Below are positions 1-6,111 of a DNA stretch of 16,193 bases, one piece after another (the stretch's first letter is position 1; every line of letters starts with the position of its first letter). A model generated the notes under the pieces. It searched no databases and was not told where the DNA came from. It was given only the letters and a program-made list of their open reading frames with translations. This DNA is from an uncultured Clostridia bacterium (GTDB taxonomy: Bacteria; Bacillota; Clostridia; Oscillospirales; Ruminococcaceae): the NCBI GenBank assembly GCA_947165805.1, contig CAMVBT010000020.1, positions 1 to 16,193 of the forward strand. The letters are read 5' to 3'. A program made the translations under genes and the position numbers.

Positions 1-701
1 ACGGCTATCTCGACTGCGCCATAGCGGGCGGTTCCGAAGCGTGCAGCATAGGGTTCGCTCAGGCGGGCTTCAACAATATGCACGCGGTTACGAGGAGCAC
101 CGACCCCGACAGAGCGTCGATACCTTTTGACAAGGAGCGCTCGGGCTTCGTGCTCGGCGAGGGTGCCGGTATAGTGATACTTGAGGAATATGAGCACGCG
201 AAAGCCCGCGGCGCGAAGATATACGCGGAGATCGCCGGCTACGGCGCTACCAACGACGCCTTCCACGAGACCAGCCCCGACCCGTCCGGCGATGCGGGCG
301 CAAAGGCGATAGAATTTGCGGTGTCCGAAGCTATGGTGCCGTTCAACACGATCAACTACTGCAACGCCCACGGCACGTCCACAAAGCTCAACGACAGCAC
401 CGAGACCGCGGCGCTGAAAAAGGTGTTCGGCGACCACGCCTACAAAATGGCAGTCAACTCCACGAAGTCCATGACCGGGCATCTGCTCGGAGCGGCGGGC
501 GGCCTTGAAGCCGTGGCTGTGGCGTTACAGATGAAGGAGAGCTTCGTTCACCCGACGGCGGGACTTGCCGTTGATGACGAGGAATGTGATCTTGACTGCT
601 GCAAGGGCGGCACAAGGGAAATGAAGATCACCGGAGCGATAAGCAATTCGCTCGGTTTTGGCGGACACAACGCTGCGCTGTGTTTCCTGCCCGTAGAATG
701 A
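1..701 (+). CDS. fabF: beta-ketoacyl-ACP synthase II (FabF), 3' part
   Basis: Condenses malonyl-ACP with acyl-ACP in type II fatty acid elongation (cytosolic). The gene enters from the left edge: reading is open from base 3 and only the C-terminal 232 residues (of about 410 in the family) are present. Visible family motifs are CAIAGGSEA near the start, FDKERSGFVLGEGAG, the first active-site His in NAHGTST, the Lys/His pair in STKSMTGHLLGAAGG, and the C-terminal NSLGFGGHN loop. The catalytic Cys lies upstream of the window. The ATG at 78 is internal, because the residues before it align well with FabF. The stop is TGA at 699-701, 21 nt before accB, so the two are probably co-transcribed. FabB/FabF ambiguity is small; Firmicutes normally carry FabF in this position. 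Confidence 0.95.
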   Translation, partial: GYLDCAIAGGSEACSIGFAQAGFNNMHAVTRSTDPDRASIPFDKERSGFVLGEGAGIVILEEYEHAKARGAKIYAEIAGYGATNDAFHETSPDPSGDAGAKAIEFAVSEAMVPFNTINYCNAHGTSTKLNDSTETAALKKVFGDHAYKMAVNSTKSMTGHLLGAAGGLEAVAVALQMKESFVHPTAGLAVDDEECDLDCCKGGTREMKITGAISNSLGFGGHNAALCFLPVE

Positions 702-722
702 TTATCTGAAAGGGACTTATGT

Positions 723-1175
723 ATGCAGTACGAAAACGACAAGCTTATCGACGTCGCGAAGGAATACATACAGCTCATGAAAGACAGCGGGCTGGGGTAT
801 TTCCGCATAAAGAACGACAAATTTGAGATAGAGCTGGGCGACAAGCACCCGCACTTCATGCCGCCCATGCCTCCCGTGATGCAGCAGCCGGGTCAGCAGT
901 CCGCGCAGGACGCTCCCGCTCCGCAGGAAAAGGAGAAGCCCGGAAACATCGTGACCTCCCCGATCGTAGGTACGTTCTATGCCGCTCCGTCACCGGAAAA
1001 GCCGCCTTATGTGAGTGTCGGCAGTCAGGTGCACAAGGGCGATGTGCTGTTCATCATCGAGAGCATGAAGCTGATGAACGAGGTAACGAGCGAATACGAC
1101 GGCGTGGTAGCAGAGATAATGACCGACGACGGCGAGACCGTCGAGTTCGGTGAGCCGATAATGCGGATAGAATAA
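723..1175 (+). CDS. accB: acetyl-CoA carboxylase biotin carboxyl carrier protein (BCCP)
   Basis: Carries the biotin that shuttles CO2 from AccC to AccDA in malonyl-CoA synthesis. The 150 residues match the usual BCCP length. An N-terminal helix region (1-40) is followed by a Pro/Gln/Met-rich flexible linker (about 42-73) and a biotinyl domain (77-150). The biotin acceptor is Lys116 in ESMKLMNEV, and the BCCP 'thumb' segment SPIVGTFYAAPSPE lies at 79-92, which separates it from other biotinyl or lipoyl domains. The start at 723 is preceded by a GAAAGGGA ribosome binding site (708-715) with 7-nt spacing. An ATG four bases earlier (719) is out of frame. The stop TAA overlaps the ribosome binding site of fabZ. 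Confidence 0.96.
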   Translation: MQYENDKLIDVAKEYIQLMKDSGLGYFRIKNDKFEIELGDKHPHFMPPMPPVMQQPGQQSAQDAPAPQEKEKPGNIVTSPIVGTFYAAPSPEKPPYVSVGSQVHKGDVLFIIESMKLMNEVTSEYDGVVAEIMTDDGETVEFGEPIMRIE

Positions 1176-1187
1176 GGAGAAAGCGCT

Positions 1188-1613
1188 ATGAAAATGGACA
1201 TAGAGCAGATAAAGGAAATAATCCCGCACCGTGACCCGTTCCTGCTGATAGACGAGATCGAGGAGATCGAGGTAGGGCAGAGAGTGGTCGCGCTGAAGCA
1301 TATCAAGGCGGACGATTTCTGGTTCAAAGGACATTTCCCGGATTACCCGGTAGTACCCGGCGTGCTGATCCTTGAAATGCTCGCGCAGGCCGGAGCCGTG
1401 GCTATGCTGGCTCTGCCCGAGAACAAGGGAAAGATCGGATTTTTCGGCGGCGTCAAGGAAGCGAAGTTCCGCAGACAGGTAGTCCCCGGCGATACCCTGC
1501 GCCTCGAAGTAGAGATAATCAAGGTCAAGGGCCCCGTAGGAGTAGGCAAGGGCATAGCCACCGTCAACGGAGAAAAGGCCTGCACCGCAGAAATTACATT
1601 CGCAATTAAGTAG
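1188..1613 (+). CDS. fabZ: 3-hydroxyacyl-ACP dehydratase FabZ
   Basis: Dehydrates (3R)-hydroxyacyl-ACP to trans-2-enoyl-ACP in each fatty acid elongation cycle. The protein has 141 residues and the hot-dog fold signatures of Fab[13 protein letters not shown] near residue 11, then [19 protein letters not shown] with catalytic His49 and Glu63, and a central [18 protein letters not shown] segment. The start at 1188 has AAGGAG at 1174-1179, overlapping the accB stop, with 8-nt spacing. ATG at 1194 is an in-frame alternative with a worse distance. Its position between accB and accC is the common Firmicute order. The stop TAG (1611-1613) abuts a dispersed repeat: its last base is the first base of the repeat unit. 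Confidence 0.96.
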   Translation: MKMDIEQIKEIIPHRDPFLLIDEIEEIEVGQRVVALKHIKADDFWFKGHFPDYPVVPGVLILEMLAQAGAVAMLALPENKGKIGFFGGVKEAKFRRQVVPGDTLRLEVEIIKVKGPVGVGKGIATVNGEKACTAEITFAIK

Positions 1614-1752
1614 TCGCTTCGCTCGAGAACGGGAACAAGAAGCCGCTTACGCTCGAGTTGCCTCCGGCGGCCAGCCCTTTTAAAAAAGGGCCGGCTCCTA
1701 AAACAAATCGCTTCGCCTTGCAGCGGGGGTAGGTAGTGCGCCTTTTGAAGAT
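1613..1752 (+). repeat. composite intergenic repeat, copy 1 (fabZ-accC gap)
   Basis: Fills much of the otherwise unexplained 215-bp gap between fabZ and accC. Three modules are visible in order. First come two units of the type GTCGCTTaCGCTCGAG (1613-1627, one base shorter, and 1642-1657). Second is an imperfect hairpin with arms 1670-1681 and 1684-1695 (11 of 12 pairs, AA loop). Third is CGCTTCGCCTTGCAG (1709-1723), then AGGTAGT (1731-1737), then CCTTTTGA (1741-1748). The same three modules in the same order and orientation recur at 5830-5982, with identical spacing inside module three. No T-run follows the hairpin, so it is not an obvious terminator. It contains no ORF worth calling. Confidence 0.8.
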
Positions 1753-1828
1753 ACCTGACAGGTAAAACCCTGAGTTGTAAGTGACCGGAAAGCACCCATA
1801 AAAAAGCTTGTATAAACGGAAAATAAAG

Positions 1829-3172
1829 ATGATAGATAAGATACTTATTGCCAACCGCGGCGAGATAGCGCTCAGAATTATCCGAGCGTGCCGCGAGCTC
1901 GGCATCGAGACCGTAGCGGTGTATTCCACCGCGGATAAAAACGCGCTCCACGCGCAGATAGCCGACAGATCGGTCTGCATCGGCGGCCCCAGAAGCACCG
2001 AAAGCTACCTCAATTCGAGAGCTATTCTCGCCGCCTGCGAGATAACCGGCGCTCAGGCTATACACCCGGGCTTCGGATTCCTGTCCGAGAGCAGCCGCTT
2101 CGTGCGCCTCTGCAATAAGTGCGGCATCAAGTGGATAGGCCCCGGTGCCGACGCCATGGACTCCATGGGCGACAAGGCCAACGCCAAGCTCACGATGATG
2201 AATGCCGGAGTTCCCGTGGTCATGGGCTCCGAGGGCGTGGTAAAAGACCTCGATGAGGCAAAGCGCATCGCTAAGGAGATAGGCTACCCCGTACTCGTCA
2301 AGGCAAGCGCGGGCGGCGGCGGACGCGGCATCAGACGTGCCGACAGCGAGAAAGAGCTGGAGCCCGCGGTCACTGCCGCGAAGCAGGAAGCTCTGCGCTT
2401 CTTCGGCAACGACGATATATATATAGAAAAGTTCATCGTGAACCCGCGTCATATCGAGATACAGATACTCGCGGACGAGCACGGCAACGTGATACATCTC
2501 GGCGAGCGCGACTGCTCCTGCCAGAGACGGCGTCAGAAGGTGCTCGAGGAATCCCCGAGCCCGATAATGACCCCGGAGCTCCGCGAGAAAATGGGCGAGG
2601 CAGCCGTGAAGGCCGCAAAGGCGTGCGGCTACACCAACGCCGGAACGGTGGAATTCCTTGTTGACAAGGACAGGAATTTCTATTTCATGGAAATGAACGC
2701 GCGCATACAGGTCGAGCACCCCGTCACGGAAATGGCGGCGGATATCGACCTTGTGAAGCAGCAGATACTCATTGCGAGCGGTCTGCCGCTGGATATAAAG
2801 CAGGAGGACGTGCACCTGAGCGGTCACGTCATCGAGTGCCGCATAAACGCCGAGGATCCGAAGAACGGCTTCAGGCCTTCCCCGGGAAAGATAGAGTCCA
2901 TACACGTCCCCGGAGGATTCGGCATAAGGATAGACACCGCGGCTTATCAGGGCTATGAGATACCGCAGTATTACGACAATATGATAGCAAAGCTGATCGT
3001 CCGCGGCAGGGACAGAGCCGAGGCGATAACGAAGATGAAGGTGGCTCTCGGCGAGATGCTCATAGAGGGCGTACAGACCAACATAGACTATCAGCTCAGC
3101 CTGCTGCGGGACAGCGAATTCATGAAGGGTCAGTTCGACATAGGCTTCCTTGACCGCAAGGACTTTTCATAA
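1829..3172 (+). CDS. accC: acetyl-CoA carboxylase, biotin carboxylase subunit
   Basis: ATP-dependent carboxylation of biotin on AccB with bicarbonate, the first half-reaction of acetyl-CoA carboxylase. From the ATG at 1829 the protein has 447 residues, as usual for AccC. The order is an N-terminal biotin carboxylase domain (IDKILIANRGEIALRIIRA, IHPGFGFLSE), an ATP-grasp domain (Lys116 in MGDK, Gly-rich KASAGGGGRGI at 158-168, His208 in PRHIEIQ), then the catalytic loop MEMNARIQVEHPVTE with Glu288, Asn290, Arg292 and Glu296, and Arg338 in ECRINAEDP. A TTG at 1808 would add seven residues but has no suitably placed ribosome binding site. The chosen start has only a weak GGAAAA (1818-1823). No convincing promoter was seen in the preceding gap. 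Pyruvate carboxylase is excluded by length and by the neighbours. Confidence 0.96.
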   Translation: MIDKILIANRGEIALRIIRACRELGIETVAVYSTADKNALHAQIADRSVCIGGPRSTESYLNSRAILAACEITGAQAIHPGFGFLSESSRFVRLCNKCGIKWIGPGADAMDSMGDKANAKLTMMNAGVPVVMGSEGVVKDLDEAKRIAKEIGYPVLVKASAGGGGRGIRRADSEKELEPAVTAAKQEALRFFGNDDIYIEKFIVNPRHIEIQILADEHGNVIHLGERDCSCQRRRQKVLEESPSPIMTPELREKMGEAAVKAAKACGYTNAGTVEFLVDKDRNFYFMEMNARIQVEHPVTEMAADIDLVKQQILIASGLPLDIKQEDVHLSGHVIECRINAEDPKNGFRPSPGKIESIHVPGGFGIRIDTAAYQGYEIPQYYDNMIAKLIVRGRDRAEAITKMKVALGEMLIEGVQTNIDYQLSLLRDSEFMKGQFDIGFLDRKDFS

Positions 3173-3193
3173 CGAACGGAGTGGATTATTTAA

Positions 3194-4102
3194 ATGGCAT
3201 TGGAGGATCTTTTCAAGGTCGTAAAGGACAGATCCAAGGCAGACGTAAAACCGAAGGAGCCTAAGGCGAAGAAGCCCGGCGCCGGCGTTGAGATACCGCA
3301 GGGACTTCTGTTCAAGTGCCCGAGATGCGGCTCGGTGTCGTACAGGGACGACTTCGAGCGCAACAAGTCGGTTTGCGGCGCGTGCAACTACCATGCGAGG
3401 ATAAGCGCGAGAACGCGTCTGGAGATGACCGCGGACAAGGACACTTTCACCGAGCTTGACGCGGGACTGACTTCGATGAACCCGATAGACTTCCCCGGCT
3501 ATGAGGCGAAGATATCCGCTCTGCGCGAGAGCTGCGGGATAAACGAAGCCGTTATAACGGGCGTGTGCCGCATACACCGCTACAATACCGTCATAGGCAT
3601 CATGGACAGCAACTTCATGATGGCGAGCATGGGCAGCGTTGTGGGCGAGAAGATAACAAGAGCATTTGAATACGCCACCGAGCACGAGCTCCCCGTGGTG
3701 CTGTTCACGGCATCGGGCGGCGCGAGAATGCAGGAGGGCATAATCTCCCTCATGCAGATGGCGAAGACCTCGGGCGCCGTGGCAAGACACAGCGCGGCAG
3801 GCCAGCTCTATGTAACGGTAATGACGGACCCGACGACGGGCGGCGTGACCGCTTCGTTCGCGAGCCTCGGCGATATAATAATAGCCGAGCCCAAGGTGCT
3901 GATAGGCTTCGCGGGCAGGCGCGTGATACAGGACACGATAAAGCAGCAGCTCCCCGATGATTTCCAGTCCGCCGAGTTCATGCTTGAGAACGGCTTCGTG
4001 GATATGATCGTAGAGCGCAAGAATATGCGTTCGACGCTCTCAAAGGTGTTCAGGACGCACAACTACACCCGTGACGGTGATTATGTGGGAGGCGGCAGAT
4101 AA
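3194..4102 (+). CDS. accD: acetyl-CoA carboxylase carboxyltransferase subunit beta
   Basis: With AccA it transfers the carboxyl group from carboxybiotin to acetyl-CoA, giving malonyl-CoA. At 302 residues it has the normal length. The N-terminal zinc ribbon characteristic of AccD is intact (Cys42, Cys45, Cys61, Cys64; CPRC...CGAC). The crotonase-fold core follows, with TASGGARMQEGIISLMQM, MTDPTTGGVTASFASLGDI and EPKVLIGFAGRRVIQ. The start at 3194 is 21 nt after accC, with GGAG at 3178-3181 (12-nt spacing, a little long). The stop codon shares one base with the accA start (TAATG), which suggests translational coupling and equal synthesis of the two subunits. Confidence 0.97.
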   Translation: MALEDLFKVVKDRSKADVKPKEPKAKKPGAGVEIPQGLLFKCPRCGSVSYRDDFERNKSVCGACNYHARISARTRLEMTADKDTFTELDAGLTSMNPIDFPGYEAKISALRESCGINEAVITGVCRIHRYNTVIGIMDSNFMMASMGSVVGEKITRAFEYATEHELPVVLFTASGGARMQEGIISLMQMAKTSGAVARHSAAGQLYVTVMTDPTTGGVTASFASLGDIIIAEPKVLIGFAGRRVIQDTIKQQLPDDFQSAEFMLENGFVDMIVERKNMRSTLSKVFRTHNYTRDGDYVGGGR

Positions 4103-4908
4103 TGAACGATCTTACGGCTACCGAAAGACTTGCCGTTATCCACATGAAGGGCAGACCCACGGTAAGAGACTACATACCCGCGCTGTTCGGGAACTTCCTT
4201 GAGCTTCACGGAGACAGGCATTACGGCGACGACGCGGCCATAATCGGCGGAGTCGGGACATTCGGCGGAAAGCCGGTCACAGTCATCGCGCAGGTGAAGG
4301 GACGCAACCTTGAGGAGAACAAGCGCTCGAATTTCTCGATGCCGCATCCCGAGGGCTACCGCAAGGCTCTGCGCCTTGCGAAGCAGGCCGAGAAATTTCA
4401 CAGACCCGTTATATGTCTCGTCGATACACCCGGCGCTTTCTGCGGCATAGAGGCCGAGAAGCGCGGACAGGGCGAGGCTATAGCCCGGAACCTTATGGAA
4501 TTCATGACGCTGAAAACGCCTATCATCTCCATAGTGCTCGGAGAGGGCGGCAGCGGCGGAGCCCTTGCTCTCGCGGTCTGCGACGAGCTGGCGATGCTGG
4601 AGAACGCGCTTTACTCGGTCATTTCGCCCCGCGGATTTGCTTCCATACTCTGGAAGGACGCTTCCCGCGAGTCGGAGGCTGCCGAGCTGATGAAGATAAC
4701 CGCCGAAGATCTGGTAAAATTCGGCGTGTGCGAGCATATAATAGATGAGCCGGACGGCGGAGCTCACAACGACCCCGCGCTCACTTCCGAGAACATCTCC
4801 GACTATCTCGCCGACGCGATACAGCGGCTCTCCGCCATTGACACGGATAAGCTGCTTGAACGGCGATACGAAAAATTCCGGAAAATAGGCGTTTTTGCCG
4901 AAAGCTGA
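4102..4908 (+). CDS. accA: acetyl-CoA carboxylase carboxyltransferase subunit alpha
   Basis: Partner of AccD in the carboxyltransferase half-reaction. It has 268 residues, the short form common in Firmicutes; the roughly 50-residue N-terminal helical extension of the E. coli protein is absent. Landmarks are YGDDAAIIGG, SMPHPEGYRKALRL, the oxyanion-forming VDTPGAFCGIEAEKRGQGEAIARNL, IVLGEGGSGGALAL and SVISPRGFASILWKD, then GGAHNDP near the C-terminus. The start at 4102 overlaps the accD stop by one base and is served by GGGAGG at 4087-4092 (9-nt spacing). It is the last gene of the packed acc operon. Downstream lie 154 non-coding bases with the acpP promoter. Confidence 0.97.
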   Translation: MNDLTATERLAVIHMKGRPTVRDYIPALFGNFLELHGDRHYGDDAAIIGGVGTFGGKPVTVIAQVKGRNLEENKRSNFSMPHPEGYRKALRLAKQAEKFHRPVICLVDTPGAFCGIEAEKRGQGEAIARNLMEFMTLKTPIISIVLGEGGSGGALALAVCDELAMLENALYSVISPRGFASILWKDASRESEAAELMKITAEDLVKFGVCEHIIDEPDGGAHNDPALTSENISDYLADAIQRLSAIDTDKLLERRYEKFRKIGVFAES

Positions 4909-4917
4909 CAGGTAAGA

Positions 4918-4941
4918 TGTGCAATGTGCTTAAAATGCACA
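4918..4941. promoter_or_regulatory. dyad between accA and acpP
   Basis: Inverted repeat TGTGCA (4918-4923) and TGCACA (4936-4941) separated by 12 bases, just after the accA stop. No clear T-run follows, so it is a weak terminator candidate. It could equally be a protein binding site about 50 bp upstream of the acpP -35 box. It does not resemble a FapR consensus that I can recall. The function is unassigned. Confidence 0.3.
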
Positions 4942-4964
4942 GATAAATTTGTTGTAAATTGCTA

Positions 4965-5018
4965 ATTTTTTAAAAAATACAAAAAGCTATTGATTTTTTG
5001 CGCAGTATCATTTATAAT
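4965..5018 (+). promoter_or_regulatory. sigma-A promoter of acpP with AT-rich upstream element
   Basis: -35 TTGATT at 4990-4995, 17-bp spacer, consensus -10 TATAAT at 5013-5018; the predicted start is near 5025. A perfect A/T palindrome, ATTTTTTAAAAAAT (4965-4978), sits just upstream of the -35 box in the position of an UP element. This gives acpP a strong promoter independent of the acc operon. The leader is about 38 nt and ends with AAGGAGG at 5048-5054, 8 nt before the start codon. Confidence 0.85.
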
Positions 5019-5062
5019 GATATTGCGATAAGAACAAACATAAATATAAGGAGGCAGCAATT

Positions 5063-5296
5063 ATGATTTTTGATAAGGTTAAGAGCATCATCGCAGATCA
5101 GCTCGACGTGGAGGAGGATAAGATCACACAGAGCTCCAACATACAGGACGATCTCGGCGCGGATTCCCTTGATATAGTTGATCTCGTTATGAGCTTCGAG
5201 GACGAATTCGATATCGAGATACCCGACGATCAGGTTGAGAATATCAAGACTGTCGGCGATATCGTAAAATATATCGAAGAGAACACCGAAGACTGA
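5063..5296 (+). CDS. acpP: acyl carrier protein
   Basis: Small acidic carrier (77 residues) that holds acyl chains on a 4'-phosphopantetheine arm during fatty acid synthesis and phospholipid assembly. The attachment Ser35 lies in the canonical [15 protein letters not shown] motif before helix II. The rest, [10 protein letters not shown] and [12 protein letters not shown], fits primary-metabolism ACP rather than polyketide or D-alanyl carrier proteins. The ribosome binding site AAGGAGG (5048-5054) is ideal. It has its own promoter upstream and its own terminator immediately downstream, so it forms a monocistronic unit that can be expressed well above the acc genes. This agrees with ACP being among the most abundant proteins in bacteria. 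Confidence 0.96.
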   Translation: MIFDKVKSIIADQLDVEEDKITQSSNIQDDLGADSLDIVDLVMSFEDEFDIEIPDDQVENIKTVGDIVKYIEENTED

Positions 5297-5309
5297 TAAA
5301 AAGCAGAGC

Positions 5310-5340
5310 CCGCCCGGTATGACCGGGCGGTTTTTGTTTT
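5310..5340 (+). terminator. Rho-independent terminator of acpP
   Basis: A 9-bp perfect GC-rich stem, CCGCCCGGT (5310-5318) with ACCGGGCGG (5322-5330), a 3-nt loop, then TTTTTGTTTT (5331-5340). It starts 13 nt after the acpP stop and ends about 20 nt before the glycosylase start, so the next gene must depend on readthrough or on a promoter not visible here. Confidence 0.93.
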
Positions 5341-5359
5341 CAGAGAGGAGCCCCGTCCT

Positions 5360-5854
5360 ATGCAGTATGAGCACATAACCCACGGCTTTCCGCCCGTGTA
5401 TGAAGAAAACAGCAGGATACTGATACTCGGGAGCCTGCCGTCCGTCAAGTCCCGTGAGCAGCAGTTCTACTACGGACATCCGCAGAACCGTTTCTGGAAA
5501 GTCCTCGCCGCGGTAACAGACGACGAGCTCCCGCAGACGACCGAGGAAAAGAGAGCCTTTCTGCTGAAACACCGCATAGCGCTCTACGACGCGATATACG
5601 AGTGCGACATAGCGGGTTCGTCGGATTCGAGCATACGCAATATAGTCCCCACAGACCTCAAACCCATACTCTCGGCAGCACACATAGCCGCGATCTTCAC
5701 CAACGGCGGCACCGCCTCCCGCGTATATAAAAAGTATCACCTGCCCGTCACCGGCATCGAGGCCGTCCCCCTCCCCTCCACAAGCCCCGCCAACGCCGCG
5801 TGGAGCCTGAACAGGCTGATGACAGAATGGTCGCTTGCGCTCGAGAGTCGCTGA
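5360..5854 (+). CDS. DNA-deoxyinosine glycosylase (uracil-DNA glycosylase superfamily, family 6-like)
   Basis: Predicted base-excision repair enzyme that removes deaminated bases (hypoxanthine, possibly uracil) from DNA. It has 164 residues. The fold motif ILILGSLPSVKSREQQFYYGHPQN covers about residues 20-43, with a candidate catalytic Asn43 in GHPQN, equivalent to the Asn of hypoxanthine-DNA glycosylases. The second conserved loop is PSTSPAN at 139-145. GSLPS in place of GxDPG separates it from classical family 1 and 4 UDGs. The start at 5360 has GAGGAG at 5345-5350 (9-nt spacing). The last seven residues (158-164) and the stop are encoded by units of a dispersed repeat, so the native C-terminus may have been altered. 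Substrate preference is inferred from the family. Confidence 0.85.
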   Translation: MQYEHITHGFPPVYEENSRILILGSLPSVKSREQQFYYGHPQNRFWKVLAAVTDDELPQTTEEKRAFLLKHRIALYDAIYECDIAGSSDSSIRNIVPTDLKPILSAAHIAAIFTNGGTASRVYKKYHLPVTGIEAVPLPSTSPANAAWSLNRLMTEWSLALESR

Positions 5855-5982
5855 CGCTCGAGAGGTCGCTTACGCTCGAGCCCGGGGGAAAACTTTTCTG
5901 AAGAAAAGTTTTCCCCCGGACCCCCTTTCAAAAGACTTTGACCGCTTCGCCTTGCAGATTCGTCAGGTAGTACCCCTTTTGA
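5830..5982 (+). repeat. composite intergenic repeat, copy 2 (3' end of the glycosylase gene)
   Basis: Three units of GTCGCTTrCGCTCGAG start at 5830, 5847 and 5865; the middle one reads GTCGCTGACGCTCGAG. Next is a perfect 18-bp inverted repeat with arms 5882-5899 (CCGGGGGAAAACTTTTCT) and 5902-5919 and a 2-nt loop. Then come CGCTTCGCCTTGCAG (5943-5957), AGGTAGT (5965-5971) and CCTTTTGA (5975-5982). Module order and the spacing within the last module match copy 1 at 1613-1752. The first unit and part of the second lie inside the glycosylase reading frame. The very strong hairpin is not followed by a T-run, so its effect on transcription is uncertain. Confidence 0.85.
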
Positions 5983-6009
5983 GGGTAAAGGGAATGTAAA
6001 CTATAAAAA

Positions 6010-6043
6010 AACTGCTCCTGTCGAAAGGAGCAGTTATTATTTT
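6010..6043. terminator. bidirectional terminator between convergent genes
   Basis: Stem AACTGCTCCT (6010-6019) with AGGAGCAGTT (6026-6035) and a 6-nt loop. It is followed on the + strand by ATTATTTTA and, read on the - strand, by a run of T from the A-run at 6005-6011. It could end both the glycosylase transcript and any nifJ readthrough. Confidence 0.8.
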
Positions 6044-6070
6044 ACTCGGACTTTTCCTTCTTCCCCCAAG

Positions 6071-6099
6071 AAAAAACGCTCCCTGCGAACAGGGAGCGT
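6071..6099 (-). terminator. Rho-independent terminator of nifJ
   Basis: Read on the - strand: a perfect 10-bp stem ACGCTCCCTG / CAGGGAGCGT closed by a TTCG tetraloop (arms 6090-6099 and 6076-6085) and followed by a T-run from the A-run at 6071-6076. It begins 12 nt beyond the nifJ stop codon. The UUCG loop makes this an especially stable hairpin. Confidence 0.92.
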
Positions 6100-6111
6100 C
6101 TTCTGTGTTAC

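Noticed and set aside
1758..1804. Possible promoter before accC (TTGTAA then ATAAAA)
   Set aside because: The -10 is poor and the match is no better than expected by chance in this AT-richer stretch.
1808..1828. TTG start seven codons upstream of the accC ATG
   Set aside because: No ribosome binding site at a workable distance, and the family N-terminus matches the ATG start.
1343..2905. Open frame of 520 codons on the - strand across fabZ and accC
   Set aside because: It runs antisense to two well-identified genes and through their intergenic repeat; its translation is His/Arg/Leu-rich with no recognisable motif.
5830..5880. Short CTCGAG-bearing repeats considered as a CRISPR array
   Set aside because: Units are 16 nt with 1-2 nt between them; there are no spacers of 25-40 nt and no cas genes nearby.
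5882..5919. 18-bp perfect inverted repeat considered as a standard terminator or as IS terminal repeats
   Set aside because: There is no T-run after either arm, the arms are only 2 nt apart, and no transposase is present; it fits better as a module of the composite repeat.
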